From Lasiosphaeris hirsuta (taxonomy: Eukaryota; Ascomycota; Sordariomycetes; Sordariales; Lasiosphaeriaceae): a DNA stretch of 64,000 nt. Within the stretch, counting starts at the first letter, position 1, and every line of letters begins with the position of its first letter. Both the position numbers and the translations under genes were made by a program. Shown here one piece after another: positions 45,789-55,929 of this stretch. The stretch is taken from the NCBI GenBank assembly GCA_030549175.1, contig JAUKUA010000001.1:1178001-1242000 (forward strand), written 5' to 3'. The notes below the pieces were generated by a model. That model saw nothing but the letters and a program-made list of their open reading frames with translations. It made no database searches and was not told the DNA's origin.

Positions 45789-47161
45789 CGGTAAGGGGGT
45801 CGTGTCTCTGGTGGGGAGGGGCGAGGGGACGAGACCCGCGGGGTTTGCTCGGTCGCGTAACGCGCTCTTCGGCGTCGGGAAAGGGGTACACGTCCGACCT
45901 TTTCCGCTATACAATTGGAACCAACAGCTGATGGCGTCTGGTGCCCGTGGGGGTTCGACTCGAGGCCGGTACGACTGACACGAGGGGTGGAATGCGATGC
46001 GCAATGTCGTCTGGAACACACTCAACCGACGGTTAACGAGAGACGAGAAATCTGAAAGCCGGGTTCAGAGGCAAAATGGCAAATGGAAAATGACTGTAAT
46101 GTGGCCTGTTCAAAGAACCGACAATACCCAGGCAGGATTAGAGATGGGTTGGATGGGAAAATTCAATCCGCAAGCACACGCGAAATGGTAAGGCACCTGG
46201 TGACCTGGTGCCGGCGCGGCGGGCAACATCCACTACCCCTGAGCATCCCCAAATCTGGGGGAGCTGCGGGTTGGTCAGGGGCATGGATGCTGCTACCGTG
46301 GCCTTTCGCTGACTGCTTCAGCCTCCCGTTAGCGGACAACATCCAAAGAGAGACGCTAATGGATCGAAAAGGGCTCTCAAATATATATAGAAATGGCATA
46401 TTTGATATTTTAAAAGACCCTATTCATATTGTAACAACCCCCTCCTCCCCCCCGTCGGTCATAGGAATTATCACTTGAAGAGGTTACCGCGAAGTTCTGA
46501 GTTATCTGTCTCTTATCTGCAGCTTTGAAGTCACGCGCTAACGGACAAACAAGGGCTGGATCCAGTGTCCGGGTCTTGGGCAACTGCTGCAATGGGAACA
46601 GAGCAAATCTCACCAGCATATTGAGAAGAGGGGCTTTTCGCACAATAGTAGATAAAAATTTACGTCCTATCTTTTCCTAGGTTTTGTCTGGATTACTGTG
46701 TGTCCCCGGCTCGTATTCCAACTTCCAGTCTTCCGTTTTATCTGTCTCGTCTCTTGCTGGGAATTGCTGGGAACGAGGAGACAATCCCGGCAGGCAAGTG
46801 CCCACCCAGTGACCCAGACAGAGATGTGGCGCATTTACCTTGGCAGTCTTGGGGGCAGGCTAGCGCAGGGGCCACATGGACGTCATTGCTGCGAGCAAGG
46901 GCTAGAGAACTGCTGCGACTGCGACCGCGACATGGCTCACTCAATCATCGCGGTTTAAGTTTCACAAACAAACAATTCATACACAGCGCATTACCACATC
47001 ACTGCACATCAACTTGCTTTTCTATGACTTGAATATCCGGAAGCCCATTCTCTATTAATTGAGACTCAGTCTTTTTGAAACTTGTGTGAATTGCAGTCTC
47101 TTCAACATTAGTGAACACCGCAAACACGCGGCCTGACGCGTCTCATTAAACAATTATCACG
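45789..47161. promoter_or_regulatory. Divergent promoter region, acetyl-CoA transporter and CENP-O
   Basis: About 1.37 kb between two start codons pointing apart. No other gene is evident. An A/T-rich patch lies near 46380-46430. Confidence 0.4.
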
Positions 47162-48087
47162 ATGGCGTCACTTGACGACGAGATCGAAAATCTCCAAGCC
47201 CGAGGTAAGTAACCACCACCCCTGTTTTTATCATTACATTCAGTTAATGAACCCCAGTATCAACACTAAAATCTCAACTCCAAATCCAAACATCTACCCT
47301 CCTCGCCGCCCCCTCCACACGCAAGCTCCTCAGCCCTCCCTCCTCAGCCCTCAGCCTCCCAGCCGACGACAACACGCCCCTCCGCCAAAAGCTCCTCGCC
47401 CGCTCCGGCATCCAGCACGCCCACAATCAGCAGTGCCTGTACCGCGCCTGCGCCGGGCTCACCCTCTTCCGAGCGCACGACCCGGATCCGTCCGCTGTCG
47501 ACGGGGGTGCCATCCTCGGCCTGCGCATCGAGGTCGTCAGCCGCGCCAAGTTCCTGCGGCCCTACTACGTCTTACTAAACAGGCCGTATCCGGGCAGCGG
47601 GCACCTGCGCGTGCACCGGCACACCATCCCGGCGTGTATCCCGCTCGCGGGGCTGGCGGTGCGGTGGCTACCCCCGCCGAAGGGGGAGGCGAAGCAGGAT
47701 CTGGCGAGGTTTGCGAGGGTGTTGCGGTTGGAGGTGGTCAGGTATCACCACCGGCTGGGGGCGGTGGCGGATTTGAGGAAGGCGGCGGGGTTGGGGAGGA
47801 AGAAGAGCCGTGCAGCGGCCGAGGCGGAGGAGCAGGATGTGCTGGGGGCCAGGGCCGAACTGGCGGGTGGGAAGTTGGTGGATATCACCCCGGCAGATGC
47901 CGAGGCGAAGCAGATTAGTGTCGAGTGGGCTGATGGACGCGCCGGGCGGTTGGTTATGGGGGATGATGGGGAGATTGTCAAGTTGGTGGTAGTTGGGGAG
48001 GGGGGCCGTGATCGTGAGGCGGTGCGGGAGCTGCTCGGGGAGGCGACAACGATAGAGGATGTGGTGAGAAGGCTGACTTCCGGCTGA
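47162..48087 (+). CDS. Kinetochore protein CENP-O/Mcm21
   Basis: Exons 47162-47204 and 47258-48087 give 290 residues; the intron is 53 nt, GTAAGT to CCCAG. The N-terminus is a coiled coil (MASLDDEIENLQARVSTLKSQL and following). The CENP-O domain is clear in YRACAGLTLFRAHDPDPSAVD, GGAILGLRIEVVSRAKFLRPYYVLLNRP and LRVHRHTIPACIPLAGLAVRWLPPP, then a helical C-terminal part with ARFARVLRLEVVRYHHRLGAV. Mcm21/CENP-O is part of the COMA/CENP-O module that links centromeric nucleosomes to the outer kinetochore. The C-terminal third is Ala/Gly-rich and more variable than the domain core. Together with HSK3 about 45 kb away it is the second kinetochore gene in the window, but there is no sign of physical clustering. 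Confidence 0.9.
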
Positions 48088-49772
48088 AGCTGGACTTGCA
48101 ATCGCTGCTCTCGGTATGTGGAATCACAATGAGTGCCTCCAGCCACAAGACGTTCTCGACGCTAACATGGATCTGTCTACGAATCGCCTTACCGAATATA
48201 TAGGGGCGTGTACCTATCGAAGGCTCCCTCAACATCGGAGGCAGATACTATACTACAACAACGCATCCAAACCTGCCGAAAGCCTTCAACGCATCCCGTC
48301 AACCGGAAAGTTCCAGCTCCGCGTAGTTGAGAGCTAACGGGGTTTCCCATTGGCCGCCTCGAGTCAACGAAGTCGGTCAGCGGTGGAGCGTGTCGGAAGA
48401 ACGAACAGCAACAATTCGCCCGAATATGAGCGTCTTGGCAAATCTCACCGGGCCCGGCCGTCATGGATTTTGTTCCTTGGCCTCGTATTATGAGAAGAGG
48501 GGATGGCCGCTATAGTACTATCATCACCACGCATTACACCGGAACCGAAAATGGTAACCAAAAAAATCAACTTGAAAGGAAAATCTGTTACGTCACGTTT
48601 ATTACTCCCAGCCGCCTGAGCCAATTCGTGTTGTCATCCACCCTGCCCCTCACCTAGGTAAGACCAGCTTTCCAGCCAGGGCAATATCCAGCATCATGCC
48701 CGACACCCTCCTCCCACCCAATCGCCTAGGCGCCTTGTGTAAAGAGCTCACCCCATCAGCACACCTCGCACTTTGCACATGGCACTATAAGACGCGAATT
48801 AAAGGATCGGTACCTGCCTCTGGCCTTCCGAGCGTTTTGCGGGGGCGGGTCGCCAGCCTGCTTTTACCGTCCGGGTAATATGGGGGAAACAAATCCGTTC
48901 GCAGCGGAGGGCGGTACTGGCAGAGCCGGGGTGGCCACCCACTCAAAAAGAAGGGGGAAGCGAGATGAGAGGGAACTTAAGCTTGTTTTCGCTCGGATAA
49001 TTCTTTGTTGGTTCTCAGGGTCCTGCTATTCCCGCTTGTGTTGCATTTAGGTGGTGTGGGTAGGCAGACCCGCCTCCTAGGACGGGGCCTGGTCCTTTGG
49101 TTATGTTTTTGCGGCTGTGATGGTGGGCTGATGATGGAGAAGAGGATTGCTGATAGGGTTGGTTAGTCTCGCTCTCAGCGTTCTCGCATCGCTGAATGTC
49201 GTAAAGACACTCGAGTCCTAGTATGCAAAAAAACAGCATGGCTCGATATAATTAGTAATCATTCAAATTTTAATGAGGGCTTTGATAGAGACTTGAGGTG
49301 TCTCCTTGTTTAATGTTGACTGCGTTCTCGGATCTTTGGTCTTTTCGGAGGTTCGAAATATGTTTCCGAAGGACAAAAAAGGAGACCTCAGATTGGGATG
49401 GGCTAACAAGCAGTCCTGTACTGGAGTGTACTTCACGAACGAGGGTCTATCGATATAGTTCAAGTAATTGTATATTAATGCTAAGTTATTACAACTCTGC
49501 TGAACACGTCTGTAGCCCCTCGCGGTCTAAGGGATATGGGCCAGAGTGGTTCAAGCAGTAAAGATGATGTCCAAAAACCAAAGAGGCCAGTCTATACATA
49601 TCTCTCCTGCGCAGCCTGAGAAAATGGTGATAATGCCGGCCGTGAACAGCCCGTTCCAATGAGCACCTCATCTCCCCACGGTATCATGTTTTGTGTTTTA
49701 ACACACAAATTTTGCCTCGTACCTCCAAACCTTTCCGTAAGAACTGACGGGGACCATGCCAAAAGAAAGGAT
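48088..49772. other. Convergent intergenic region of 1.7 kb
   Basis: This lies between the ends of the CENP-O gene (plus) and the GPI wall-protein gene (minus). I found no tRNA, no coding frame with a motif and no repeat. Confidence 0.45.
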
Positions 49773-50419
49773 TTAGAAGAGCGCGGCGGCAACGGCGAGG
49801 GCAGCCAGGGCACCACCAGCAACCTGCGCATTCTGCACAGCTCCGGCCGTAACCGCCGTCTGGATTGCCGACGTCGTCTTGACCGGGGGCGGGAAGACAG
49901 TGCCGATCGAGTTGGTTACTGACGGAACAGTCGGCGCGGGCGGGGGCGGTGCCGGAACCACCGAGGTGACGACGGGGGGCGGGGGAGGGGGCTTGACGCT
50001 GGCGGGCGGGGGAGGGGGGGCACAACGCTGACGGGCGGGGGAGGCGCAACGCTGAAGGTCGGGACCGGGGCCGGGGGGAGCGAGGGCGGCGCAACCGTGG
50101 GCTTGGGAAGGTCGGTCACAGGGCACACGGTAGTTGAAACCGGGATAATAACGGTAGTGACGACGGTGCTCGCGGCTGGGCACTTGGGCACCGACGGCGG
50201 GCAGCTGGTGATGGTGTGAACCGTGGTCGAATAGACGGTGCTTGTCGTCCAGGGCCCGCCGTGGGGCGGGACCCCGGGACCGGAGGGGGCCCAGGTCGGA
50301 TAGGGCAGAGTGAACTTGGGCGTGTCATGGTACCAGTCCGTGTTGGAGGGCTTCCAGTCGCCAAAGGTCGCAGCCGCCAAGGCGGCAAAGGCGATGAGCG
50401 GGACTGCGGAGTTCTTCAT
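49773..50419 (-). pseudogene. GPI-anchored cell-wall protein gene with an apparent 1-nt frameshift
   Basis: The frame from the ATG at 50419 encodes a signal peptide (MKNSAVPLIAFAALAAATFG), a Trp/Pro-rich segment, Thr/Ser-rich SCPPSVPKCPAASTVVTTVI and VSTTVCPVTDLPKP, and a Pro-rich stretch ending SVAPPPPVSVVPP. At the C7 run (minus strand, 50020-50014) the frame is lost into Arg-rich nonsense. The neighbouring frame continues smoothly with PPASVKPPPPPPVVTSVV and ends at 49773 with VQNAQVAGGALAALAVAAALF, a textbook GPI signal. One extra C in the run would restore one continuous protein of about 215 residues. Such proteins are wall-bound. The break may be a sequencing error in a G/C homopolymer rather than a true mutation. 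No intron fits this position. Confidence 0.7.
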
Positions 50420-52691
50420 TGTGAATATGACGGGTATCTTTCTCGCTATGGTATCCGTGGCAAGTTGGTGTAAGTGCGGTCCCCTTTTCCAGGCTTGTGA
50501 GTGATAAGAGTGAATGTACGGTATCGGAAGACACTACAGGGTGAGGGTGGACTGGACATGGAAGGGAGGGGAGGGAGGCCCTTTAAAATACATTTCCATC
50601 GCGACTATATAGAGGGGGCTAATACAGCAAATACCGGCTTCAGGGGGAGAATTACACAGCTACATGGCAGCGCCGATGTCCGACCAAGCAATGACGAAAA
50701 TAGAGGAGTACTACCAAGTAACTCATTGGCGGCGAGGTACGCCGATCTGGATGGCCTTTGCGGCTAAAGGGAAGGTGTGGAAGTGGTGTGGTGATGTGGT
50801 GGTGTGGCAGGAGAAGGTGTGCCTTGCAATCGTGGTCCCATAACACACCGTCTATACCTAACACTTGGCGGGCGAGAGGTTGTGGACGGGCCTACGCTAA
50901 CAGGAAGCGAGACACACACACGAAGAGACATACATGGCAGGGAGGAGTTCCCGGTGCAGGGCACAAGATGCAAGACGGCTCCGCACTAGCACAGCCCCGA
51001 GGCGCTTCTCCGGCTCGGCCGACAACAGTTAAGCTTTTCGGGTGATCGCCCCCTGCTCCCTGCGTGAGGTTCGATGTTTCTGGGGGGATGCGATGTCACC
51101 TCTGCACCGCACCCGCATGCGCGTCTGGATATGTTCCTGCATTGGTGGCTGTGGGCTTCAGATAGCGTCCACTCCTGGCACAGGTCGCCGCCCCTGCCGC
51201 CCGCATGTTTCAAGCCCCTCGGACCCCAAGTTGTCTCTCGGCTTACCAGCAGTCTCACGACAGACGTGATCTCAACGACTCGAGAACAGACTACGTAGAT
51301 CGTCATGCGAGAAACCCGGCGTCGAGGGAGCGATATGCCCTCTGATATGCATTGAGAATAACATTGTTGTAATGCAGGCCTAGCCACTCAGCCGGCGGGG
51401 ATTCATGCGTTGACGTAGGGAGGTAGACAATAACCTTGCACCGCATCACCAACAGGTCCTGTTCCTCTCCAGACTCGTGGTTAACACCCTCCCAATAACC
51501 TGGACTGGTTCCGTAGGACTTGAATTGGGGACCCAAAATGAATTGTATCAGGATAGCCCCGAGTTGGTGGCAAATGCCGTACAACTGTGTACGGGGCATC
51601 CAGCAGCGCGCCTGAATCGTCTCAACAAGCCGGGTCTTACTCGAGCGAATAGCTGCCATGTATGGAACGGAATGTCATGGTGATTTCGCGGGGACTGAGT
51701 GATTGCCTCGAATCGCTTCTCGAGCCGCTTCAAGAGAAGTGCCGATGAAGGACGCCAAGTCAGGGCAAATTGAGGCGAGCGACTCAGTTACTCGAGTAGT
51801 GGTGCCTGGGAGCATCCGGCACCGCCGCGACTATGCAGGCGGTAAGCCGCAAAAATAACTGACTCGGGAGGCATAGGTCGATTTCAGATACAAAGGGATG
51901 TAGCTTGAAATATATATGAAGGTGTGCAGGCGCTCCCACCTGCAGTGCGACGCCCGAGCCCGGACAGACGGGAGAGCCAGAGGAAGAATGAGCTTCCCCA
52001 GCGAAACTCGACGTCTAAACTCAGCAATTGGCCTCTCGTCGAAATCATTTTGGTCAATCATGTCGACATGGCTGCCCTTCTGGTTGTAGGCGCGAAGGAC
52101 ACGAGATGAGCTTGTCATCGACCTGCTGAAGATTGTTCTTCGCTGTTGCTGGCACCATCGCCGTGAAGGTAACTAGCTTGGGAGGAGTGGGAGTTGTGGA
52201 GGGAAGAGCCTGGACCGCCAAAAATGCCCAGAGCATCGTTCGTGTTCGTCAGTGTGCTCGGCTCCTGGACTGGCAGCCCAAACCCAGAAGGTGGATGATG
52301 TGGCTTGACATTGGACCAGGCTCCAACGGGCCGGCGTGGCTCAATTACCCCAACTTTGGGCTCCATTGCCGGGACCCTCGGCCCTTGCCGGTGGCAGTGT
52401 CAACACGTTGTCCGACGGCTCGAATCGATGCTGTAACGCTGCTAATGCCCCGTCTTCCCGTTTTGCTTCTCTATTCCCTTAGTTGTCATTTTGCCTTCTG
52501 GTGTTGATATCTCTGTGTGTTCTCTACACGTGCGGGCCCGCGAGAGAGATTAGAGGTTCATTTTCTTTTCTTTGCCCAGTGGTTGCTGAGTTCAGGTTGC
52601 CTCGTCAGGATTTCGAGCGAGAGCTTCGCTTCCTCCCTCCCACTTCGCGCCAGGGCATCACCACCAGTGCCCCTCCGGCCAAGTCACAGGG
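50420..52691. promoter_or_regulatory. Divergent promoter region, wall-protein gene and MFSD10-like gene
   Basis: About 2.3 kb between two starts pointing apart. A CTATATAG element at 50605-50612 lies 186-193 bp upstream of the wall-protein ATG on the minus strand and may be its TATA box. I see no other gene in this stretch. Confidence 0.4.
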
Positions 52692-54202
52692 ATGGCACCA
52701 GTCGATGCCGCAACCCGCAAACGGGTCTTGAAGGTCATCTTCGTCTCTCTGCTGTTAGATTTGGTATGCGCTTCCAATAAGCCCGCTTGCGACCGTTCGT
52801 GGGGTCTCTGAACTTTGACTGACGGGCCTGTCGCAGATCTCCTTCACCTTCATCCTCCCCCTGTTCCCGCAGCTACTCGAGTTCTACCGCAACGTCGAGG
52901 CACCGACCGACGCCTCTGCCCCGCCTACCAAGACGCTGCTCTCCAATCTCTTAGGATACCTCAACACATACAAGGCGGCCTTTGCGCGCCCCATCGATTC
53001 ACGATATGATATTGTACTGCTAGGTGGTGCATTGGGGAGCCTTTTCTCGTGCGTCTTCTCCTTCCTTGTCCCCCTATCTGTCTTGTCTTCACCTAACGAC
53101 CCTCCGCAGCCTCCTCCAAGCCATCGCTTCCCCCATCATCGGACACCTCTCGGACAAGTATGGCCGGCGCACAGCGCTGCTCACGAGCATGGTAGGCAAC
53201 ATCCTGTCGGTGCTCTTGTGGGTTGTGGCCGTCGACTTCCGCACCTTTCTGGCGTCACGCATCGTCGGCGGCCTGTCCGAGGGCAACGTGCAGCTCGCCA
53301 CCGCCATTGCGACCGACATCTCGGACACGAGCAGCCGCGGCTCGACCATGGCTCTGATCGGCGCATGCTTCTCCATCTCCTTCACCTTTGGGCCGGCGCT
53401 GGGCGCCTGGCTCAGCACCATCAGCAGCGTGGCCGCCAACCCGTTTGCCACAGCCGCCGGCGTCTCTCTTTTTCTCATCGTCACCGAGACTGTGTACCTG
53501 TACTTCAACCTGCCCGAAACACTTCCATCGTTGACGAGGGAAAAGACCGCTCCCGGCACCACTACCGCTAAGACACCGGTCGAGACACCGGCCGCGCCTG
53601 TCCAGCGGACCAACTCACACTTCCTCCTTAACCTTGTTCACATGACCTTCCTGCTCTTCTTTTCGGGCATGGAATTCTCACTGCCATTCATGACGTACGA
53701 CTTGTTCGGGTACCGCTCTGCCAACAATGGACGTCTGCTCGGGTATGTAGGTTTGGTCGCTTCGCTGCTACAGGGCGGCGTGACGCGCCGGCTGCCTCCA
53801 TTGCTCTCGGTCCGCATCGGCGTTGTTGCGTGTCTCATCGCCTTTGGTCTGCTCGGCCAGATCTCGACAGTGCCGGCCCTTTATCTGGCTGCAACCTGTT
53901 TAGCTACAACGTCAGCAACTGTCGTTACGGGCTTAAACGCCCTGAGCAGCTTCGAAGCCAACGAGGGCGAGCGCGGCGGGAAGCTGGGCATGCTGCGGAG
54001 CTGGGGTCAGCTCGGAAGAGGACTTGGCCCTGTATTGTTTACCAGTGTATACTGGTGGGCTGGACGCGAGGTGGCGTACGGCATGGGCGCGACGGGCATT
54101 GCGGGAGTGAGTTTATTGGTATTTTTCGGGCTCAAGACGCCTGCGGCGTCTGCGGTAGCTAGTGAGCCGAAGAGTCTGAGAGTGGAGAAGAAGGAGCTAT
54201 AA
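52692..54202 (+). CDS. MFS transporter, MFSD10/TETRAN-like
   Basis: Exons 52692-52763, 52837-53048 and 53110-54202 give 458 residues. Introns are 73 and 61 nt (GTATGC and GTGCGT donors). The first helix is split by intron 1: KVIFVSLLLDLISFTFILPL. Motif A is ASPIIGHLSDKYGRRTALLT, followed by SRIVGGLSEGNVQLATAIAT, typical of the TetA-like branch that includes animal MFSD10. Twelve helices are visible, with a hydrophilic central loop around residue 240 (EKTAPGTTTAKTPVETPAAP). These are proton-coupled exporters of organic ions; the actual substrate here is unknown. The tail EPKSLRVEKKEL is short and charged. Splice sites and frame are exact, so the structure is secure. Confidence 0.9.
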
Positions 54203-54598
54203 AATGGGGCTGGGTTGGATATTGTGTATATGGGACGAGGTGGGTGGTACGATGTTGTATTACATGTGGATGGCCATCTTCAATAAAGTCAAGGTGGCTC
54301 ATATTTTTCTTTGCAGTGATGAATACTTGGTATCAATGACAATACGTACAGGCCCAGTTAATGTAGCAGTTTCACCTAGTGCCTGCCTAGGTAGCTGTGG
54401 TGAAAAGACTGTAGGTGGACATATCTTTGTTTCCCTTTCGCTGTGAGACATGAGCGATGCTGTGATCAACAAACAATCAGTCCCGGTGCTGCCGGTCCGG
54501 TAAACTTCATTTTGGTAATTTCTCTTTGGAGCCATACACCCATTGCTTGTTTGAATGGTCAAGGTGTGCTGGACAAAATGCAATGTGCAAATGGTGCC
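54203..54598. other. Spacer between MFS gene and tRNA-Arg
   Basis: About 400 bp holding the 3'UTR of the transporter. Nothing else is recognisable. Confidence 0.4.
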
Positions 54599-54606
54599 AA
54601 AAAAAA
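54599..54606 (-). terminator. Pol III T8 terminator of tRNA-Arg
   Basis: Eight thymines on the minus strand begin nine bases after the discriminator base of the tRNA-Arg gene. This is a strong RNA polymerase III stop. Confidence 0.8.
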
Positions 54607-54614
54607 TTCCATTG

Positions 54615-54751
54615 CACCCCCGACGGGACTCGAACCCTTATGAGCATTAGCTGTCTGTTTGTGAAGGACAAAGGAGAAAGGGTACTTACCGCAATATCCA
54701 GATGGATCTCCCGATTAGGAGTCTGACGAGTTACCATTTCTCCACGAGGGC
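54615..54751 (-). tRNA. tRNA-Arg (CCT) with a canonical 12-nt intron and a 53-nt insert in the T-arm
   Basis: Reading the minus strand: acceptor GCCCTCG pairs with CGGGGGT (two G-U pairs), the D-arm is GAGAAATGGTAACTC, the anticodon stem TCAGA/TCTGG closes loop CTCCTAA (anticodon CCT), and a 12-nt intron (54715-54704) follows position 37 as in normal nuclear tRNAs. After variable loop ATATT the T-stem starts GCG and is then interrupted by 53 nt (54689-54637) beginning GTAAGT and ending AAG. Removing it gives GCGGG-TTCGAGT-CCCGT, a perfect T-arm, and a mature 72-nt tRNA with discriminator G. The B box GGTTCGAGTCC starts right at the 3' edge of the insert and is unbroken; no T4 run lies inside the gene. 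It may be functional or a pseudogene disabled by the insert. Confidence 0.85.
54637..54689 (-). other. 53-nt spliceosomal-looking insert within the tRNA-Arg T-stem
   Basis: The insert has a consensus donor GTAAGT, a pyrimidine tract, a GCTAATG branch-like site 9 nt before the final AAG, and a length in the range of the pre-mRNA introns of this window (52-75 nt for most). Of the three equivalent registers, only one gives GT...AG ends. The first bases (ACCCTT, 54683-54678) can also pair with AAGGGT at the 3' junction, so cleavage by the tRNA splicing endonuclease at a bulge-helix-bulge is an alternative. Confidence 0.7.
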
Positions 54752-55929
54752 CGTACGCACTGCCGTTACACCATGGGGGATCAGGCAGTGTGTCTCTTTG
54801 TTGAGAAGTCAAGGAATAATTTGCACCCTTAACCCTCAAACGATAGGCAAGTGCGGGCAAGTGCTTTCGCCAGGACGCCCCATACTTCTTGCCTCTCCTG
54901 CTCATGCCGTTGGCACCATACTTCCCGCCCTCCTCGTGGCTTCCGCCCCATCTTTGGCCAAGTGGGTGAGGCTGGTGGTGCCTTCACTTCTTGTCAATGG
55001 TGGGTACTCCACCGTTTCCGTTGCCTCCCGCCGCCAATCTATTGGAGCAAGGTATTGGAACAAGGAAGCTACGCATTGACTTGTTTAGAGTTGTATCTCA
55101 ACGATTCTCAGTTCCTTCACTTTCTGTCTGATTCTTTCTGCCAACAATATGCCTTAATAGAGAGCAATGTGTTCGGCACACGGGTACTTGCCGGATCATC
55201 CCCACTTGATAGCTTTTAGCATTGAAATCAATCCAGTCACCTCGGTCCATCGACATATGCTCGGAGACGGGCATGATGTAGATACCCATGGGGCACAGCC
55301 GAAGAAAGGAATTGCCATTGGGAAGCCTAGCAGCAGCCCTAAATCTTGAAGTATCGAGAAGCCACCAAGAAGGTTTAGCAGGAATACCATTCAGTTCATC
55401 GTCCCACTGTAGGTTCCAACGATTGCTTGTAGGCAGTAAATAAACTTCTGACGGAAATGACTACCGGCAGCTTGGCTACTGCCTATTGGCATGGAGGTTG
55501 GTGCCGAGTTAAGTCAAGCATACTAAGGTGATCAGATCAAATATGTTTCCCAGGCACAAAGAACTGAGACAACATGGTGAGGTCAGGGAGTTGCTGTTGG
55601 AGCACCCCCAATTGCAATTACCGCGGCCCAAATATAGCTCTAATCTGCCATTATATAACATAAAAGAAAGAAGACCAACTAGCACGTCCTGTTCTCGAAG
55701 CCCATCAAGATTTCTCAAGAGCCGTGTTAAGATTGAGCTCAAAGTGATCCCCAATGACAGGAGGAAGGGTTAGGGTTCGGTACTGAAGCTCGGTGTGACT
55801 CTTATCGGAGAAGCTTCTTGATAAAAGCTGCCCCGCCATCAACAGCCCCTCCCGTATGTGGGATCTTACAGCACTCACAAAGTCATCTTATACCGTCAAC
55901 CCAGCAGGCGCCGCGTATCGCATTTCGTC
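54752..55929. other. Intergenic region upstream of VMS1
   Basis: About 1.2 kb with the tRNA 5' flank on the left and the VMS1 promoter on the right. The VMS1 frame stays open for 24 codons upstream of the chosen ATG without another ATG. I see no other gene. Confidence 0.4.

Noticed and set aside
52133..52507. A 124-codon frame upstream of the MFSD10-like gene.
   Set aside because: Lies in the promoter region and shows no conserved character; ends in a chance hydrophobic stretch.
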